A stretch of 64,000 nt of DNA. It comes from Glycomyces harbinensis. GTDB taxonomy: Bacteria > Actinomycetota > Actinomycetes > Mycobacteriales > Micromonosporaceae. Positions 34,787 through 42,855 of this stretch are shown one piece after another (position 1 is the first letter of the stretch; each line of letters opens with the position of its first letter). The translations under genes and the position numbers were made by a program. A model generated the notes under the pieces. The model made no database searches. It worked only from the letters and a program-made list of their open reading frames with translations, and was not told where the DNA came from. The stretch spans positions 310,001-374,000 of the forward strand of contig NZ_FNAD01000001.1 of NCBI RefSeq assembly GCF_900101745.1, given 5' to 3'.

Positions 34787-35437
34787 GTGAAGGTCCTCGA
34801 GGCCGCCGAGGCCTACGCCCGCGCCGAACTCGGCGGGGACTCCGGCGGCCACGACTGGTGGCACGTGCACCGCGTCCGCAACCTCGCCGTCGAACTCGCC
34901 CGCGAGGAGGACGCCGACCGCTTCCTCACCGAACTCGCCGCGCTGCTCCACGACATCGGCGACTTCAAGCTCTCGGGCTCGCTCACCGCGGGGGAGGAGG
35001 CCGCCCGGCGCTTCTGCACCGAGCAGGGCCTGTCCGCGGAGGACACCGATCACGTCGCCGGGATCGTCGCCGACCTCTCCTACAAGGGCGCGGGCGTCCC
35101 CGACGCGCCCTTGAGCCTCGAAGGGCGCTGCGTGAGGGACGCCGACCGGCTCGACGCCATGGGCGCGATCGGCATCGGCCGCGCCTTCGCGTACGGCGGC
35201 CTCCACCGGCGGGCCATGTGGGACCCCGAGGAGGCGCCGCGCCTGCACGCCACCGAGACCGAGTACCGCAGCGCCAAGGGCTCCACCATCGCGCACTTCC
35301 ACGAGAAGCTCCTGCTGCTCAAAGGCCGCATGTCCACCGACGCCGGGGCCCGGCGGGCCGAGCACCGGCACGGCGTCCTGGTCGCGTTCGTGAACGAGTT
35401 CATGGCCGAATGGGACGGCGAGGACGGCCGGGGCTGA
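34787..35437 (+). CDS. HD-domain phosphohydrolase
   Basis: A 216-residue HD-superfamily hydrolase. Metal-binding motifs are HDWWHVHRVRN (about 22-32), ALLHDIGD, and a DADRLDAMGAIGIGR motif, as in the YedJ-like group. It would hydrolyse a phosphate ester or nucleotide; the substrate is unknown. GTG 34787 gives the usual family length but has no nearby ribosome site. An excellent AAGGAG at 34748-34753 is instead six bases from an in-frame ATC at 34760, so initiation at a non-standard AUC codon is possible. A TACGCT -10-like element lies at 34726. Confidence 0.8.
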   Translation: MKVLEAAEAYARAELGGDSGGHDWWHVHRVRNLAVELAREEDADRFLTELAALLHDIGDFKLSGSLTAGEEAARRFCTEQGLSAEDTDHVAGIVADLSYKGAGVPDAPLSLEGRCVRDADRLDAMGAIGIGRAFAYGGLHRRAMWDPEEAPRLHATETEYRSAKGSTIAHFHEKLLLLKGRMSTDAGARRAEHRHGVLVAFVNEFMAEWDGEDGRG

Positions 35438-35539
35438 ACGGCCACTCCTACACCGCGGTTATCAAGCTGTAACCTTCGGCACTTCGCCTGGGGCCCAACG
35501 CTTCCGGCTCAGGCAACACGTCTCGCCCCCGTTGCCCGC

Positions 35540-35568
35540 GTGACAGGTGGGAAAACCTCTGATACGTT
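35540..35568 (+). promoter_or_regulatory. probable promoter of the ribosyl/sugar catabolic operon
   Basis: GTGACA (35540-35545) and TACGTT (35563-35568) are spaced by 17 bases, matching vegetative actinobacterial promoters. Transcription would start near 35575, immediately before the LacI-type operator. Confidence 0.5.
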
Positions 35569-35577
35569 CGCTGAAAT

Positions 35578-35591
35578 CGTTCTTAAGAACG
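35578..35591 (+). promoter_or_regulatory. LacI-type operator palindrome
   Basis: CGTTCTTAAGAACG is a perfect 14-bp palindrome about 28 bases before the LacI start. A second inverted repeat, GTTTTC-N6-GAAAAC, starts just after it at 35591. The centre lacks the usual CG of LacI operators, but the position just after the promoter suits autorepression by the adjacent LacI protein. Confidence 0.6.
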
Positions 35592-35619
35592 TTTTCAACG
35601 ACGAAAACAGGGGCTGCGC

Positions 35620-36633
35620 ATGGCCGAGACGAAGAAGTCCAACCTCGCGCTGGTCGCCGCGCGGGCCGGTGTCTCCGTGGCGTCGGTGTCGCGGGTCCTC
35701 AACGGAGGCGGCGCCTCCGAGGAGATGACCCGGCGCGTCCGCGAGGCCGCCGAGGCACTGGGCTACGTGCCCGACACCAGCGCCCGAACCCTCCGCACCG
35801 GCCGCACCGACCAGATCGCGCTCGCCGTCGCCGACGTCGGCAACCCCGTCTACGTCCAGATGATGCGCACCGTCACCAGCATCGTCGGCAAGGCCGGCTA
35901 CCGCCTCGTCGTCTCCTCCACCGGCTCGGACCCCGCCGACCAGATCGACCTGCTCTCCAGCCTCAACCGCGGCTACGCCGACGGCCTCCTCCTCAGCCCC
36001 CTGCGCATTACCGCCGACCTCATCGCCGCCATGCGCGGCAGCCGCCTCCCCATCGTCGTCATCGGCACCCTCCCGGCCGACGTCGAACTCGACAACGTCC
36101 GCGCCGACTCCGCCACCGGCATCGGCCTCGCCGTCGAACACCTCGTGGCCCAGGACCGGCGCCGCATCGCGCTCGTCAACGGCCCGGTCGACACCGTCCC
36201 CGGCGCCGCCCGACTCGCCGGCTACCTCGCTGCCGTCGAACGCTTCGGCCTCACCACCAGCAGCGAACTCCAGGTCACCGCCACCGGATTCACCTACCGG
36301 GCCGGACGGCGCGCCACCGCGCAGCTCCTCGGCCAGTCCAGCCCCGACGCCATCGTGTGCGCCAACGACCTCCTCGCCGTCGCCGCCCTCAAGGAACTCG
36401 CCGCCGCCGGCGCCCGCGTCCCCGCGGACGTCGCCGTCGTCGGCATGGACGACACCGACGCCGCCGAACTCGCCACCCCGTCCCTGACCAGCGTCGACCT
36501 CGGCTCCGCCAAGCGCGCCAAGGCCGCCGCGAAACTCCTCATCCGCCGCATCCAGGACCCGGACGCCCCCGTCCAGCGGCTCGTCATCGCCCCGAGCCTC
36601 TCCGTGCGCGAATCCACACAGGAGGCCGCGTGA
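35620..36633 (+). CDS. LacI-family transcriptional regulator
   Basis: A 337-residue repressor. The N-terminal helix-turn-helix is LALVAARAGVSVASVSRVLN (about 8-27), with the hinge SARTLRTGRTDQIALAVADV and a periplasmic-binding-like effector domain ending VGMDDTDAAELATPSLTSVD. It is the first gene of the operon, and its own operator-like palindrome lies upstream, so the operon is probably autorepressed and induced by a sugar or nucleoside-derived ligand. Its stop overlaps the next permease start (GTGA). Confidence 0.92.
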   Translation: MAETKKSNLALVAARAGVSVASVSRVLNGGGASEEMTRRVREAAEALGYVPDTSARTLRTGRTDQIALAVADVGNPVYVQMMRTVTSIVGKAGYRLVVSSTGSDPADQIDLLSSLNRGYADGLLLSPLRITADLIAAMRGSRLPIVVIGTLPADVELDNVRADSATGIGLAVEHLVAQDRRRIALVNGPVDTVPGAARLAGYLAAVERFGLTTSSELQVTATGFTYRAGRRATAQLLGQSSPDAIVCANDLLAVAALKELAAAGARVPADVAVVGMDDTDAAELATPSLTSVDLGSAKRAKAAAKLLIRRIQDPDAPVQRLVIAPSLSVRESTQEAA

Positions 36634-37547
36634 CCGCCGCCCTCGAAGCCGCCGCCCCGCGCCGCAAGCGCCGCCGCGGCACCGACGGCCGCGACGCCTG
36701 GCTCCTGGTCCTGCCCGCCCTCCTGCCGGTGATGCTCTTCAGCGTCTACCCGCTCGTGTACGGCGTGCTCCTCGGCTTCACCGACGCCGAAGCCGGACTC
36801 AACGCCGAGACCCACTTCAACGGCCTCGACAACTACGTCGAGCTCGCCGGCAACGGCCTGTTCTGGGAATCGTTCAGGATCGGCCTCGTCTGGGCCTTCT
36901 CCGTCACGATCCTCCAGTTCCTCGCCTCCCTCGGCCTCGCGCTCCTGCTCAACCTCGACCTGCGGCTGCGCTGGCTCGCCCGCACCCTCGCGCTCATCCC
37001 GTGGGCCATGCCGCCGGTCATCATCGCGATCATGTGGCAGCTCATGCTCAACCCCGGCTACGGGCCCGTCAACCGGATGCTCGACGCCGTCGGCCTCCCC
37101 AGCGACGTCAACTGGCTCGGCGAGGCCTCCATCGCCCTGCCCGTGGTCATCATCGTGGGCGTCTGGGCCGGCATGCCCCAGACCACCGTCACCCTCCTCG
37201 CCGGACTCCAGTCCGTCCCCGCGGAACTCAACGAAGCCGCCGCCATCGACGGGGCGAGCACCTGGCGCCGCTTCTGGCACGTCACGCTCCCCGCCCTGCG
37301 GCCCATCGTCATCGCGATCACCACCCTCGACCTGATCTGGAACTTCAACTCCTTCGCGCTCGTCTTCGTGCTCACCGCGGGCGGCCCCGGCGGCACCACC
37401 ATGCTCCCGAGCCTGTTCGCCTACAACGAGGCCTTCCGCTACGGCAACTTCGGCTACGCCGCGGCCATGGGCAACGTCATGGTGATCCTGATCGGCGCGT
37501 TCCTGCTCTTCTACCTGCGCGGCCAGATGCGGAGGCGCCTCCAGTGA
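36630..37547 (+). CDS. sugar ABC transporter permease, MalF type
   Basis: A 305-residue permease starting at GTG overlapping the LacI stop. A basic Arg-rich N-terminus precedes six hydrophobic segments. The EAA loop is NEAAAIDGASTWRRFWHVTLPAL near residues 203-225 (a full-length motif). It pairs with the following permease. Overlap on both sides gives tight coupling. No ATPase is encoded in the operon, as for the importer at the left end of the window. Confidence 0.92.
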   Translation: MTAALEAAAPRRKRRRGTDGRDAWLLVLPALLPVMLFSVYPLVYGVLLGFTDAEAGLNAETHFNGLDNYVELAGNGLFWESFRIGLVWAFSVTILQFLASLGLALLLNLDLRLRWLARTLALIPWAMPPVIIAIMWQLMLNPGYGPVNRMLDAVGLPSDVNWLGEASIALPVVIIVGVWAGMPQTTVTLLAGLQSVPAELNEAAAIDGASTWRRFWHVTLPALRPIVIAITTLDLIWNFNSFALVFVLTAGGPGGTTMLPSLFAYNEAFRYGNFGYAAAMGNVMVILIGAFLLFYLRGQMRRRLQ

Positions 37548-38398
37548 CGACCATGCCCAAGACCGTGGGACGCAGCCCCTACGCCCGGCCGCTCCAGTAC
37601 CTGGCGCTGCTCGCCTACATGTGCTTCCTGGCGTTCCCGCTGCTGTTCCTGCTCACCACCGCGTTCAAGACGCCCCGCGAACTCCAGTCGCCCGACGCCG
37701 GGCTCCTGCCCCAGCAGCTCAACCTCGACAACTTCACCGCGGCGATCGACAAGGCGAACCTGTACACCGCCGCCGGCAACAGCCTCCTCGTGGCGGTCAC
37801 GACCACCCTCATCGTCACCGCCGTGGCCCTGCCCGCCGCCTACGCGCTCGTCCGCTTCCGCACCAGGATGCGCGCGGTCGCCACCGGCTGGATCCTCCTC
37901 AGCCAGGTCTTCCCGTTCATCCTCATCATCATCCCGCTGTTCCTGCTGCTCAAGGACATCGGACTGGTCAACACCCTCCTGGGGCTCGTGCTCGTGTACG
38001 CGGTCTGGTCGCTCCCGTTCTCGCTGTGGATGCTCCAGGGCTACGTCGCCGCGATCCCGGTCGAACTCGAGGAGGCCAGTGCCGTCGACGGCGCCGGGCG
38101 CCTCAAGACCCTCTGGAAGGTCGTCCTGCCGCTGCTCGCCCCCGGCCTGGTCGCCACCAGCCTGTTCACGTTCATCAACTCCTGGAACGAGTTCTTCTTC
38201 GCGCTCGTGCTCATCCAGGACCCGGACATGCAGACCCTGCCGCTCGCGCTGGCCCGCTTCGTCGGCGCCGAGGGGCAGGTCCAGCTCGGCCAGCTCGCCG
38301 CGGCCGCGCTCCTGGCCTGCATCCCGAGCCTCGTCTTCTTCCTGCTCATCCAGAAACGGCTCACCGCCGGACTCCTCAGCGGCGCGGTCAAGGGCTGA
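37544..38398 (+). CDS. sugar ABC transporter permease, MalG type
   Basis: A 284-residue permease. GTG 37544 overlaps the previous stop; ATG 37553 is an alternative only three codons later. The EAA loop is readable as ELEEASAVDGAGRLKTLWKV near residue 180, and the protein ends with the family's GLLSGAVK tail. It forms the channel with the preceding permease and is followed within 34 bases by the binding-protein gene. Confidence 0.92.
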   Translation: MTTMPKTVGRSPYARPLQYLALLAYMCFLAFPLLFLLTTAFKTPRELQSPDAGLLPQQLNLDNFTAAIDKANLYTAAGNSLLVAVTTTLIVTAVALPAAYALVRFRTRMRAVATGWILLSQVFPFILIIIPLFLLLKDIGLVNTLLGLVLVYAVWSLPFSLWMLQGYVAAIPVELEEASAVDGAGRLKTLWKVVLPLLAPGLVATSLFTFINSWNEFFFALVLIQDPDMQTLPLALARFVGAEGQVQLGQLAAAALLACIPSLVFFLLIQKRLTAGLLSGAVKG

Positions 38399-38431
38399 CC
38401 GATGCCGTTCACTATCGAAAGAGAGACACCA

Positions 38432-39712
38432 ATGCGCACTCGCAACAGCGCCGTCGCGGGCCTACTGGCTCTACCCCTCGTCGCGCTCACCGGCTGCTCG
38501 GCCTTCGGGGTCGGCGACGACGAAGGCGAATCGAGCACCATCACGTTCCAGTCGCTCGCCTTCCAGGACACCACGATCGCCGCGACGCAGTCGATCGTGG
38601 ACGCCTGGAACGAGGAGAACCCGGACACGCAGGTCGAACTCGTGCAGGGCTCCTGGGACAACGTCCACGACCAGCTCGTGACCCAGTTCCAGGGCGGCAC
38701 CGCGCCCGACGTCATCCACGACGAGTCGGCCGACATCATGGGCTTCGCCGAGCAGGGCTACCTGGCGGACCTGGGCCCGCACCTCAGCGACGAGACGACC
38801 GGCGCGGTCTCCGACGACGTGTGGCAGTCCGTGACGGCCGGGGACGGCGCGGTCGTCGCCGCCCCGACTCTGCTCCAGTCCTATGTGGTATTCGTCAATA
38901 CGGACGCGTTCGCCGACGCCGGCGTGGAGATCCCCGCCGGCGAGACCCTCGCCTGGGACGACTTCCAGGCCCTCGCGACCCAGCTCACCGCCGACGGCGC
39001 CTACGGCGTGGGCTGGGGCCTCCAGCAGCCGACCGCCGCCGTCATGAACCTGGCCCTGGGCTTCGACGGGACCTTCTTCTCCGGCGAAGGCGACGCGGCC
39101 TCGATCGAAGTGGGCGACAACGAACTCGCCGTCCCCGAACGCATCCACGCGATGGCCTACGAGGACCAATCGCTCGACCCCGTCTCGCTCACCCAGTCGG
39201 GCTCCGACGTCCTGCCGGGCTTCTTCGACGGCAAGTACGCCATGTACGTCGCGGGCAACTACGTCGCCCAGCAGATCACCGAATCCGCGCCCGAGGGCTT
39301 CAACTGGGCCGTCCTGCCCCCGCTCGCCGGCCCGGCCGGACCCGTCCAGGCCGCCAACCCGCAGACCATGTCCGTGTCCGCCGAATCCGACAACGTCGAA
39401 GGCTCGGCGGCCTTCATCGACTTCTTCATGCAGGCCGAGCACCAGGCCGCGCTCGCCCAGGGCGACTGGCTGATCCCGTCCTCGAACGAGGCCCGCGACC
39501 TCGTCGCCGAGCAGACCGCAGGCGAGAACGGCTGGGAGGCCATCCTCGCCTCCGGCGAAGGCCTGACCGCCGCACCGTTCCAGGCGGCCGTGAACTACCC
39601 GCAGTGGAAGGACCAGTTCGCCACGCCCGCGCTCCAGCAGTACCTGGCCGACGAGATCACCGCCGAGCAGCTCCGGCAGCAGCTCACCGACGGCTGGTCC
39701 GAACTGGGCTGA
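38432..39712 (+). CDS. sugar-binding lipoprotein of the ABC importer
   Basis: A 426-residue family 1 solute-binding protein. ATG 38432, with GAAAGAGAG upstream, begins a basic signal sequence; an earlier in-frame ATG at 38402 would hide it. The lipobox is LTGC near residue 21. Ligand-lobe motifs such as QFQGGTAPDVIHDES and GKYAMYVAGNYVA are typical. It captures the substrate imported by the two permeases upstream. A long GC hairpin follows before the ADP-ribosylglycohydrolase gene. Confidence 0.92.
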   Translation: MRTRNSAVAGLLALPLVALTGCSAFGVGDDEGESSTITFQSLAFQDTTIAATQSIVDAWNEENPDTQVELVQGSWDNVHDQLVTQFQGGTAPDVIHDESADIMGFAEQGYLADLGPHLSDETTGAVSDDVWQSVTAGDGAVVAAPTLLQSYVVFVNTDAFADAGVEIPAGETLAWDDFQALATQLTADGAYGVGWGLQQPTAAVMNLALGFDGTFFSGEGDAASIEVGDNELAVPERIHAMAYEDQSLDPVSLTQSGSDVLPGFFDGKYAMYVAGNYVAQQITESAPEGFNWAVLPPLAGPAGPVQAANPQTMSVSAESDNVEGSAAFIDFFMQAEHQAALAQGDWLIPSSNEARDLVAEQTAGENGWEAILASGEGLTAAPFQAAVNYPQWKDQFATPALQQYLADEITAEQLRQQLTDGWSELG

Positions 39713-39733
39713 CCGCCGCAACGCACACGACAC

Positions 39734-39778
39734 GCGTCCGCCGGGGCCCGCCCGCCCCGGGCCCGCCCCGGCGGACGC
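39734..39778 (+). promoter_or_regulatory. 14-bp GC hairpin after the binding-protein gene
   Basis: GCGTCCGCCGGGGC and its exact complement flank a 17-base GC-only loop that can itself pair. It starts 22 bases after the binding-protein stop. No T-run follows, so it may act as a partial terminator or mRNA stabiliser that keeps binding-protein expression above that of the enzymes downstream. Confidence 0.6.
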
Positions 39779-39807
39779 CACCGAACACCCGATTGCAAGG
39801 AGACACG

Positions 39808-40965
39808 ATGACCCTGCCGCTGAAGGACACGCTCGAGTCGAAGGCCACCGGAGCGCTCGCAGGAGCGGCGGTGGGCGACGCGCTCGGCGGCGCCGCCGAA
39901 GGGAACACGCCCGAGGCGATCCAGCAGCGCTACGGCGGATTCATCGAGGGCATCGTGCCCCCGTTCCTGGAGGACTGGCGCAACGCCAGGCCCATCGCCC
40001 CCTACCACAAGGGCGACGGGCACATCACCGACGACACGCTCATGACCTCGGCGCTCGTCGACGTCTACGACACCGTCCGCGACCACCTCGACGCCCACGC
40101 CATCGCCGAGCACCTCGTGCCACTCCTCATCGGCGACAAGCGCTGGATCCCCGAACTGGAGTCCGAGGCACTGCTCCTGCACCGCGTGTTCCTCGCCGAG
40201 AAGTGGTTGGTTGCGAGACTGCACTACGGGCACATCGACCCGCGCATCGCCGGCGTCGGCAACATCGTCAACTGCGGCGCCACCATGTACGTCGCCCCGA
40301 TCGGCATTGTCAACGCCGGATCGCCCGAGGCCGCCTACGCTGAGGCCATCGACGTCGCCGGAGCCCACCAGTCCAGCTACGGCCGCGAAGCCGCCGGGGT
40401 CTTCGCCGCGGCCGTGGCCGAGGCCATGCGCCCCGGCGCCGACGTCGACTCCGTCGTCGACACCGCCGTCCGCCTCGCCAAGGACGGCACCCGGCCCGCC
40501 ATCGAAGCGGTCGCCGACGCCGCCTCCCGCGTGAGCGACTGGAGAGACGGCCTCGCCGACCTGCGCCGCGCCGTCGAACCCTTCGACACCGTCGGCCCGG
40601 ACTACCGCGCCCCGGCCATGGACGCCCGCATCCCCAGCCGCACCAAGTCCATCGAGGAACTCCCCATCGCCCTCGGCATGGTCATCGCCGCGCAGGGCGA
40701 GTACCGCGAGGCGGTCCTCGGCGCCGTCAACTACGGGCGCGACTCCGACTCCATCGCCGTCATGGCCGGATCCATCACCGGCGCCCTCGGCGGCCTCGCG
40801 GCCGTCCCCGAGGAATGGGTCGCCGGCGTCAGCGAAGGCAGCCGCATGGACATCACCACCACCGGGTCCGTCATCGCCTCCGTCGCCCGCGACGTGTGGG
40901 CCGCCGACGCCGCCCGCGCCGCCGCCGTCGCCGAAGTCCGCGGCGCCTACGCGGGGGCGCGATGA
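39808..40965 (+). CDS. ADP-ribosylglycohydrolase family protein (first copy)
   Basis: A 385-residue hydrolase with AAGGAG upstream of ATG 39808. The fold's N-terminal GALAGAAVGDALGG motif is followed by the metal-binding ITDDTLMTSAL; the second metal motif is GRDSDSIAVMAGSITGALGG near residue 310. Family enzymes cleave N- or O-glycosidic bonds of ADP-ribose, and related clusters act on other ribosides. With a sugar importer and PfkB kinase beside it, cleavage of an imported riboside is a reasonable inference. Its stop overlaps the next gene's ATG. Confidence 0.85.
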   Translation: MTLPLKDTLESKATGALAGAAVGDALGGAAEGNTPEAIQQRYGGFIEGIVPPFLEDWRNARPIAPYHKGDGHITDDTLMTSALVDVYDTVRDHLDAHAIAEHLVPLLIGDKRWIPELESEALLLHRVFLAEKWLVARLHYGHIDPRIAGVGNIVNCGATMYVAPIGIVNAGSPEAAYAEAIDVAGAHQSSYGREAAGVFAAAVAEAMRPGADVDSVVDTAVRLAKDGTRPAIEAVADAASRVSDWRDGLADLRRAVEPFDTVGPDYRAPAMDARIPSRTKSIEELPIALGMVIAAQGEYREAVLGAVNYGRDSDSIAVMAGSITGALGGLAAVPEEWVAGVSEGSRMDITTTGSVIASVARDVWAADAARAAAVAEVRGAYAGAR

Positions 40966-42314
40966 TGCGACTGAGCTGGACCCAACCCGAAGACCTCCTG
41001 CCGCACGCCCTCGTCGCGGCCGACCTCGACGGCCGCGACGCCGCAGGCGCCCGCCGCCGCTGGACCGACGCCGGAGGCTCGCCCGAACCGGTCGTCTCCG
41101 GCGCCTCCCCCCAACCCGCGCCCGAGCACCTGCGCACGCTCGCAAGGGAACTCCTCACCGAACTCGACGAACTCCCCGACCCGCCCAACCTGATCCTGGA
41201 CGAACCGGACGACCTCGACGCGATCCTGGAAGGCGCCGCCGCACCCGCACTGCCGGACATCGCCGACGCCGCCTACGCCGACCGCGTGCACGGCGCCTGG
41301 CTCGGCCGCGCCGCCGGATGCCTCCTCGGCAAACCCGTCGAGAAGCTGCCCCTGCACGCCATCCGCGCCATCGCCCGCGACACCGGGAACTGGCCGCTCG
41401 CCGGCTACTTCACCGAGGTCGGCCTCGACCCGGCCCTGGCCGCCGCCCACCCGTGGAACCGCCGCAGCAGGCCCACCAGCCTGGCCGAGAACATCGACGG
41501 GATGCCCGAGGACGACGACCTCAACTTCCCGCTCATCGCCCTGCACCTCCTGGAGGGCACCGGGCGCGGCTTCACCACCGGCGACGTCGCGCAGGCCTGG
41601 CTCGACCTGCTGCCGGGCGGGCGCGTCTTCACCGCCGAGCGGATCACCTACCGGAACCTGCTCGACGGCTACGAGCCCGAACAAGCCGGGAAGGTGCGCA
41701 ACCCGTTCCAGGACTGGATCGGCGCGCAGATCCGCACCGACCTGTACGGCTGGACCGCGCCCGGCGATCCGCTCGACGCCGCCCGGCTCGCCTGGACCGA
41801 CGCGCGATTGAGCCACGGCCGCAACGGGATCTACGGCGCCATGTTCGCCGCGGCCGCGAGTGCCGCGGCCGTGGCGGGCGCATCGGTCGACGCGGTCCTG
41901 GAGACCGGGCTCGCGGTGGTGCCCGCGCGGAGCCGCTACGCCGGTGCGGTGCGGCGGGGCATGGAACTCGGTCGCGGCGAACTGGACGACGAGAGCGCCA
42001 TCGACGCTCTGCACGAGGAATACGGGCACCTCCACTGGGTGCATGTACTGAACAACGCGGCGCTGCTCGGGTTCGCGCTGGCGAGGGGCGCGGGCGACTT
42101 CGAGCGCACGATCACGCTGGCCGTCTCCGGCGGCTGGGACACCGACTCGGTCGGTGCGACCGCGGGGGCGCTCACGGGGGCACTGGCAGGGGCGAAGCAC
42201 CTGCCGCGCAACTGGATCGACCCGCTGGACGACCGACTGGCGACCTCGGTCCCCGGCTTCGACGGCGCGAGGTTCACCGCGCTGGCGATCCGCACCGTGG
42301 AGGTGTCCCGATGA
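40962..42314 (+). CDS. ADP-ribosylglycohydrolase family protein (second copy)
   Basis: A 450-residue relative of the preceding protein with an extra N-terminal region of about 100 residues. The family block begins at about residue 105 (VHGAWLGRAAGCLLGKP), and the metal-binding motifs are MPEDDDLNF and GGWDTDSVGATAGAL. Two ATG codons in tandem (40962, 40965) overlap the preceding stop. The gene ends in the cassette GGAGGTGTCCCGATGA, which supplies both its last codons and the ribosome site and start for the next small ORF. The tandem copies may work as a pair or on different glycosides. Confidence 0.83.
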   Translation: MMRLSWTQPEDLLPHALVAADLDGRDAAGARRRWTDAGGSPEPVVSGASPQPAPEHLRTLARELLTELDELPDPPNLILDEPDDLDAILEGAAAPALPDIADAAYADRVHGAWLGRAAGCLLGKPVEKLPLHAIRAIARDTGNWPLAGYFTEVGLDPALAAAHPWNRRSRPTSLAENIDGMPEDDDLNFPLIALHLLEGTGRGFTTGDVAQAWLDLLPGGRVFTAERITYRNLLDGYEPEQAGKVRNPFQDWIGAQIRTDLYGWTAPGDPLDAARLAWTDARLSHGRNGIYGAMFAAAASAAAVAGASVDAVLETGLAVVPARSRYAGAVRRGMELGRGELDDESAIDALHEEYGHLHWVHVLNNAALLGFALARGAGDFERTITLAVSGGWDTDSVGATAGALTGALAGAKHLPRNWIDPLDDRLATSVPGFDGARFTALAIRTVEVSR

Positions 42315-42451
42315 GCGGATCGATGCTGAACAGCGCCGGGCTCCGCCCGGTCGCGCGAATGGTTCGGGCCGCCCCGAAAGGCGCTGCTATTGCGACCGTC
42401 GCCGGTCTCGGTTCGGCGGTGGCGATGCGGATCGCGGAGGTGACGCGATGA
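42311..42451 (+). CDS. small repeat-derived ORF (46 aa) in the operon
   Basis: The ATG overlaps the upstream stop, and GGAGGTG lies immediately before it. The product is Ala/Val/Arg-rich and contains one unit of a repeat of about 20 residues (VRAAPKGAAIATVAGLG). It ends EVTR, as does the next ORF, because the end codons are made by the Shine-Dalgarno cassette that starts the next gene. I recognise no function; it may exist only to keep translation coupled through inserted repeat DNA. Confidence 0.5.
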   Translation: MSGSMLNSAGLRPVARMVRAAPKGAAIATVAGLGSAVAMRIAEVTR

Positions 42452-42830
42452 GCGCGGTCGTTCTTGCGAGCCCCGGTCCCGGCTCGGTCGTGCGAGCGGT
42501 TCGGACCGCCCCGAAAGGCGCGGCCGTTCCGACAATCCCCGGCCTCGACCGGGCCGCGCCGGCGGTGTCGTCTGGCGCGGCGGTTCCAGCCCGCGTGAGG
42601 TTCCGCTCGACCGCGCGAGCCATCTCGATGGCCGCGGCCGCTCCGGGCAGCGGCGGCCTTGGCCGGGTTGCGCAAGCGGTCTCGTTGAGCCCGAACGCAC
42701 CAGTCGTCGCCAACCTTGGCCGCGCTTTGCGGGCACTGCCGCTGGGCATGGCCTTTCCGGTCGGTGACTGCCTCCGCTCGGCCGCGCGAGCCGTTCCAGT
42801 GGCCGCGGCGAGGAGTGCCGGTCCGGCGAT
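42335..42830 (+). repeat. array of about seven imperfect 57-66 bp units
   Basis: Repeated blocks of the type CGAGCGGTTCGGACCGCCCC then AAAGGCGCGGCCGTTCC fill both small ORFs. Units begin near 42335, 42462, 42537, 42596, 42650, 42711 and 42769. The first two are the most alike (GCCCCGAAAGGCG shared exactly), and the others are diverged. All units keep a length divisible by three. Three 16-bp Shine-Dalgarno/start cassettes at 42299, 42436 and 42840 flank and interrupt the array. Confidence 0.7.
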
Positions 42831-42855
42831 TGCAATCATGGAGGTGACCCGATGA
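42448..42855 (+). CDS. repeat-derived ORF (135 aa) in the operon
   Basis: The second coupled ORF starts at ATG 42448 within GGAGGTGACGCGATGA and ends at 42855 within GGAGGTGACCCGATGA. The product is six imperfect units of about 19-21 residues with the pattern L-x-R-x-A-R-A-V-x-x-x-(A/P)-x-A-A-V-P. It is Ala-rich with no signal peptide or known motif. Translation passes through it directly into the PfkB kinase gene. Whether the protein is stable or useful is unknown. Confidence 0.5.
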   Translation: MSAVVLASPGPGSVVRAVRTAPKGAAVPTIPGLDRAAPAVSSGAAVPARVRFRSTARAISMAAAAPGSGGLGRVAQAVSLSPNAPVVANLGRALRALPLGMAFPVGDCLRSAARAVPVAAARSAGPAIAIMEVTR

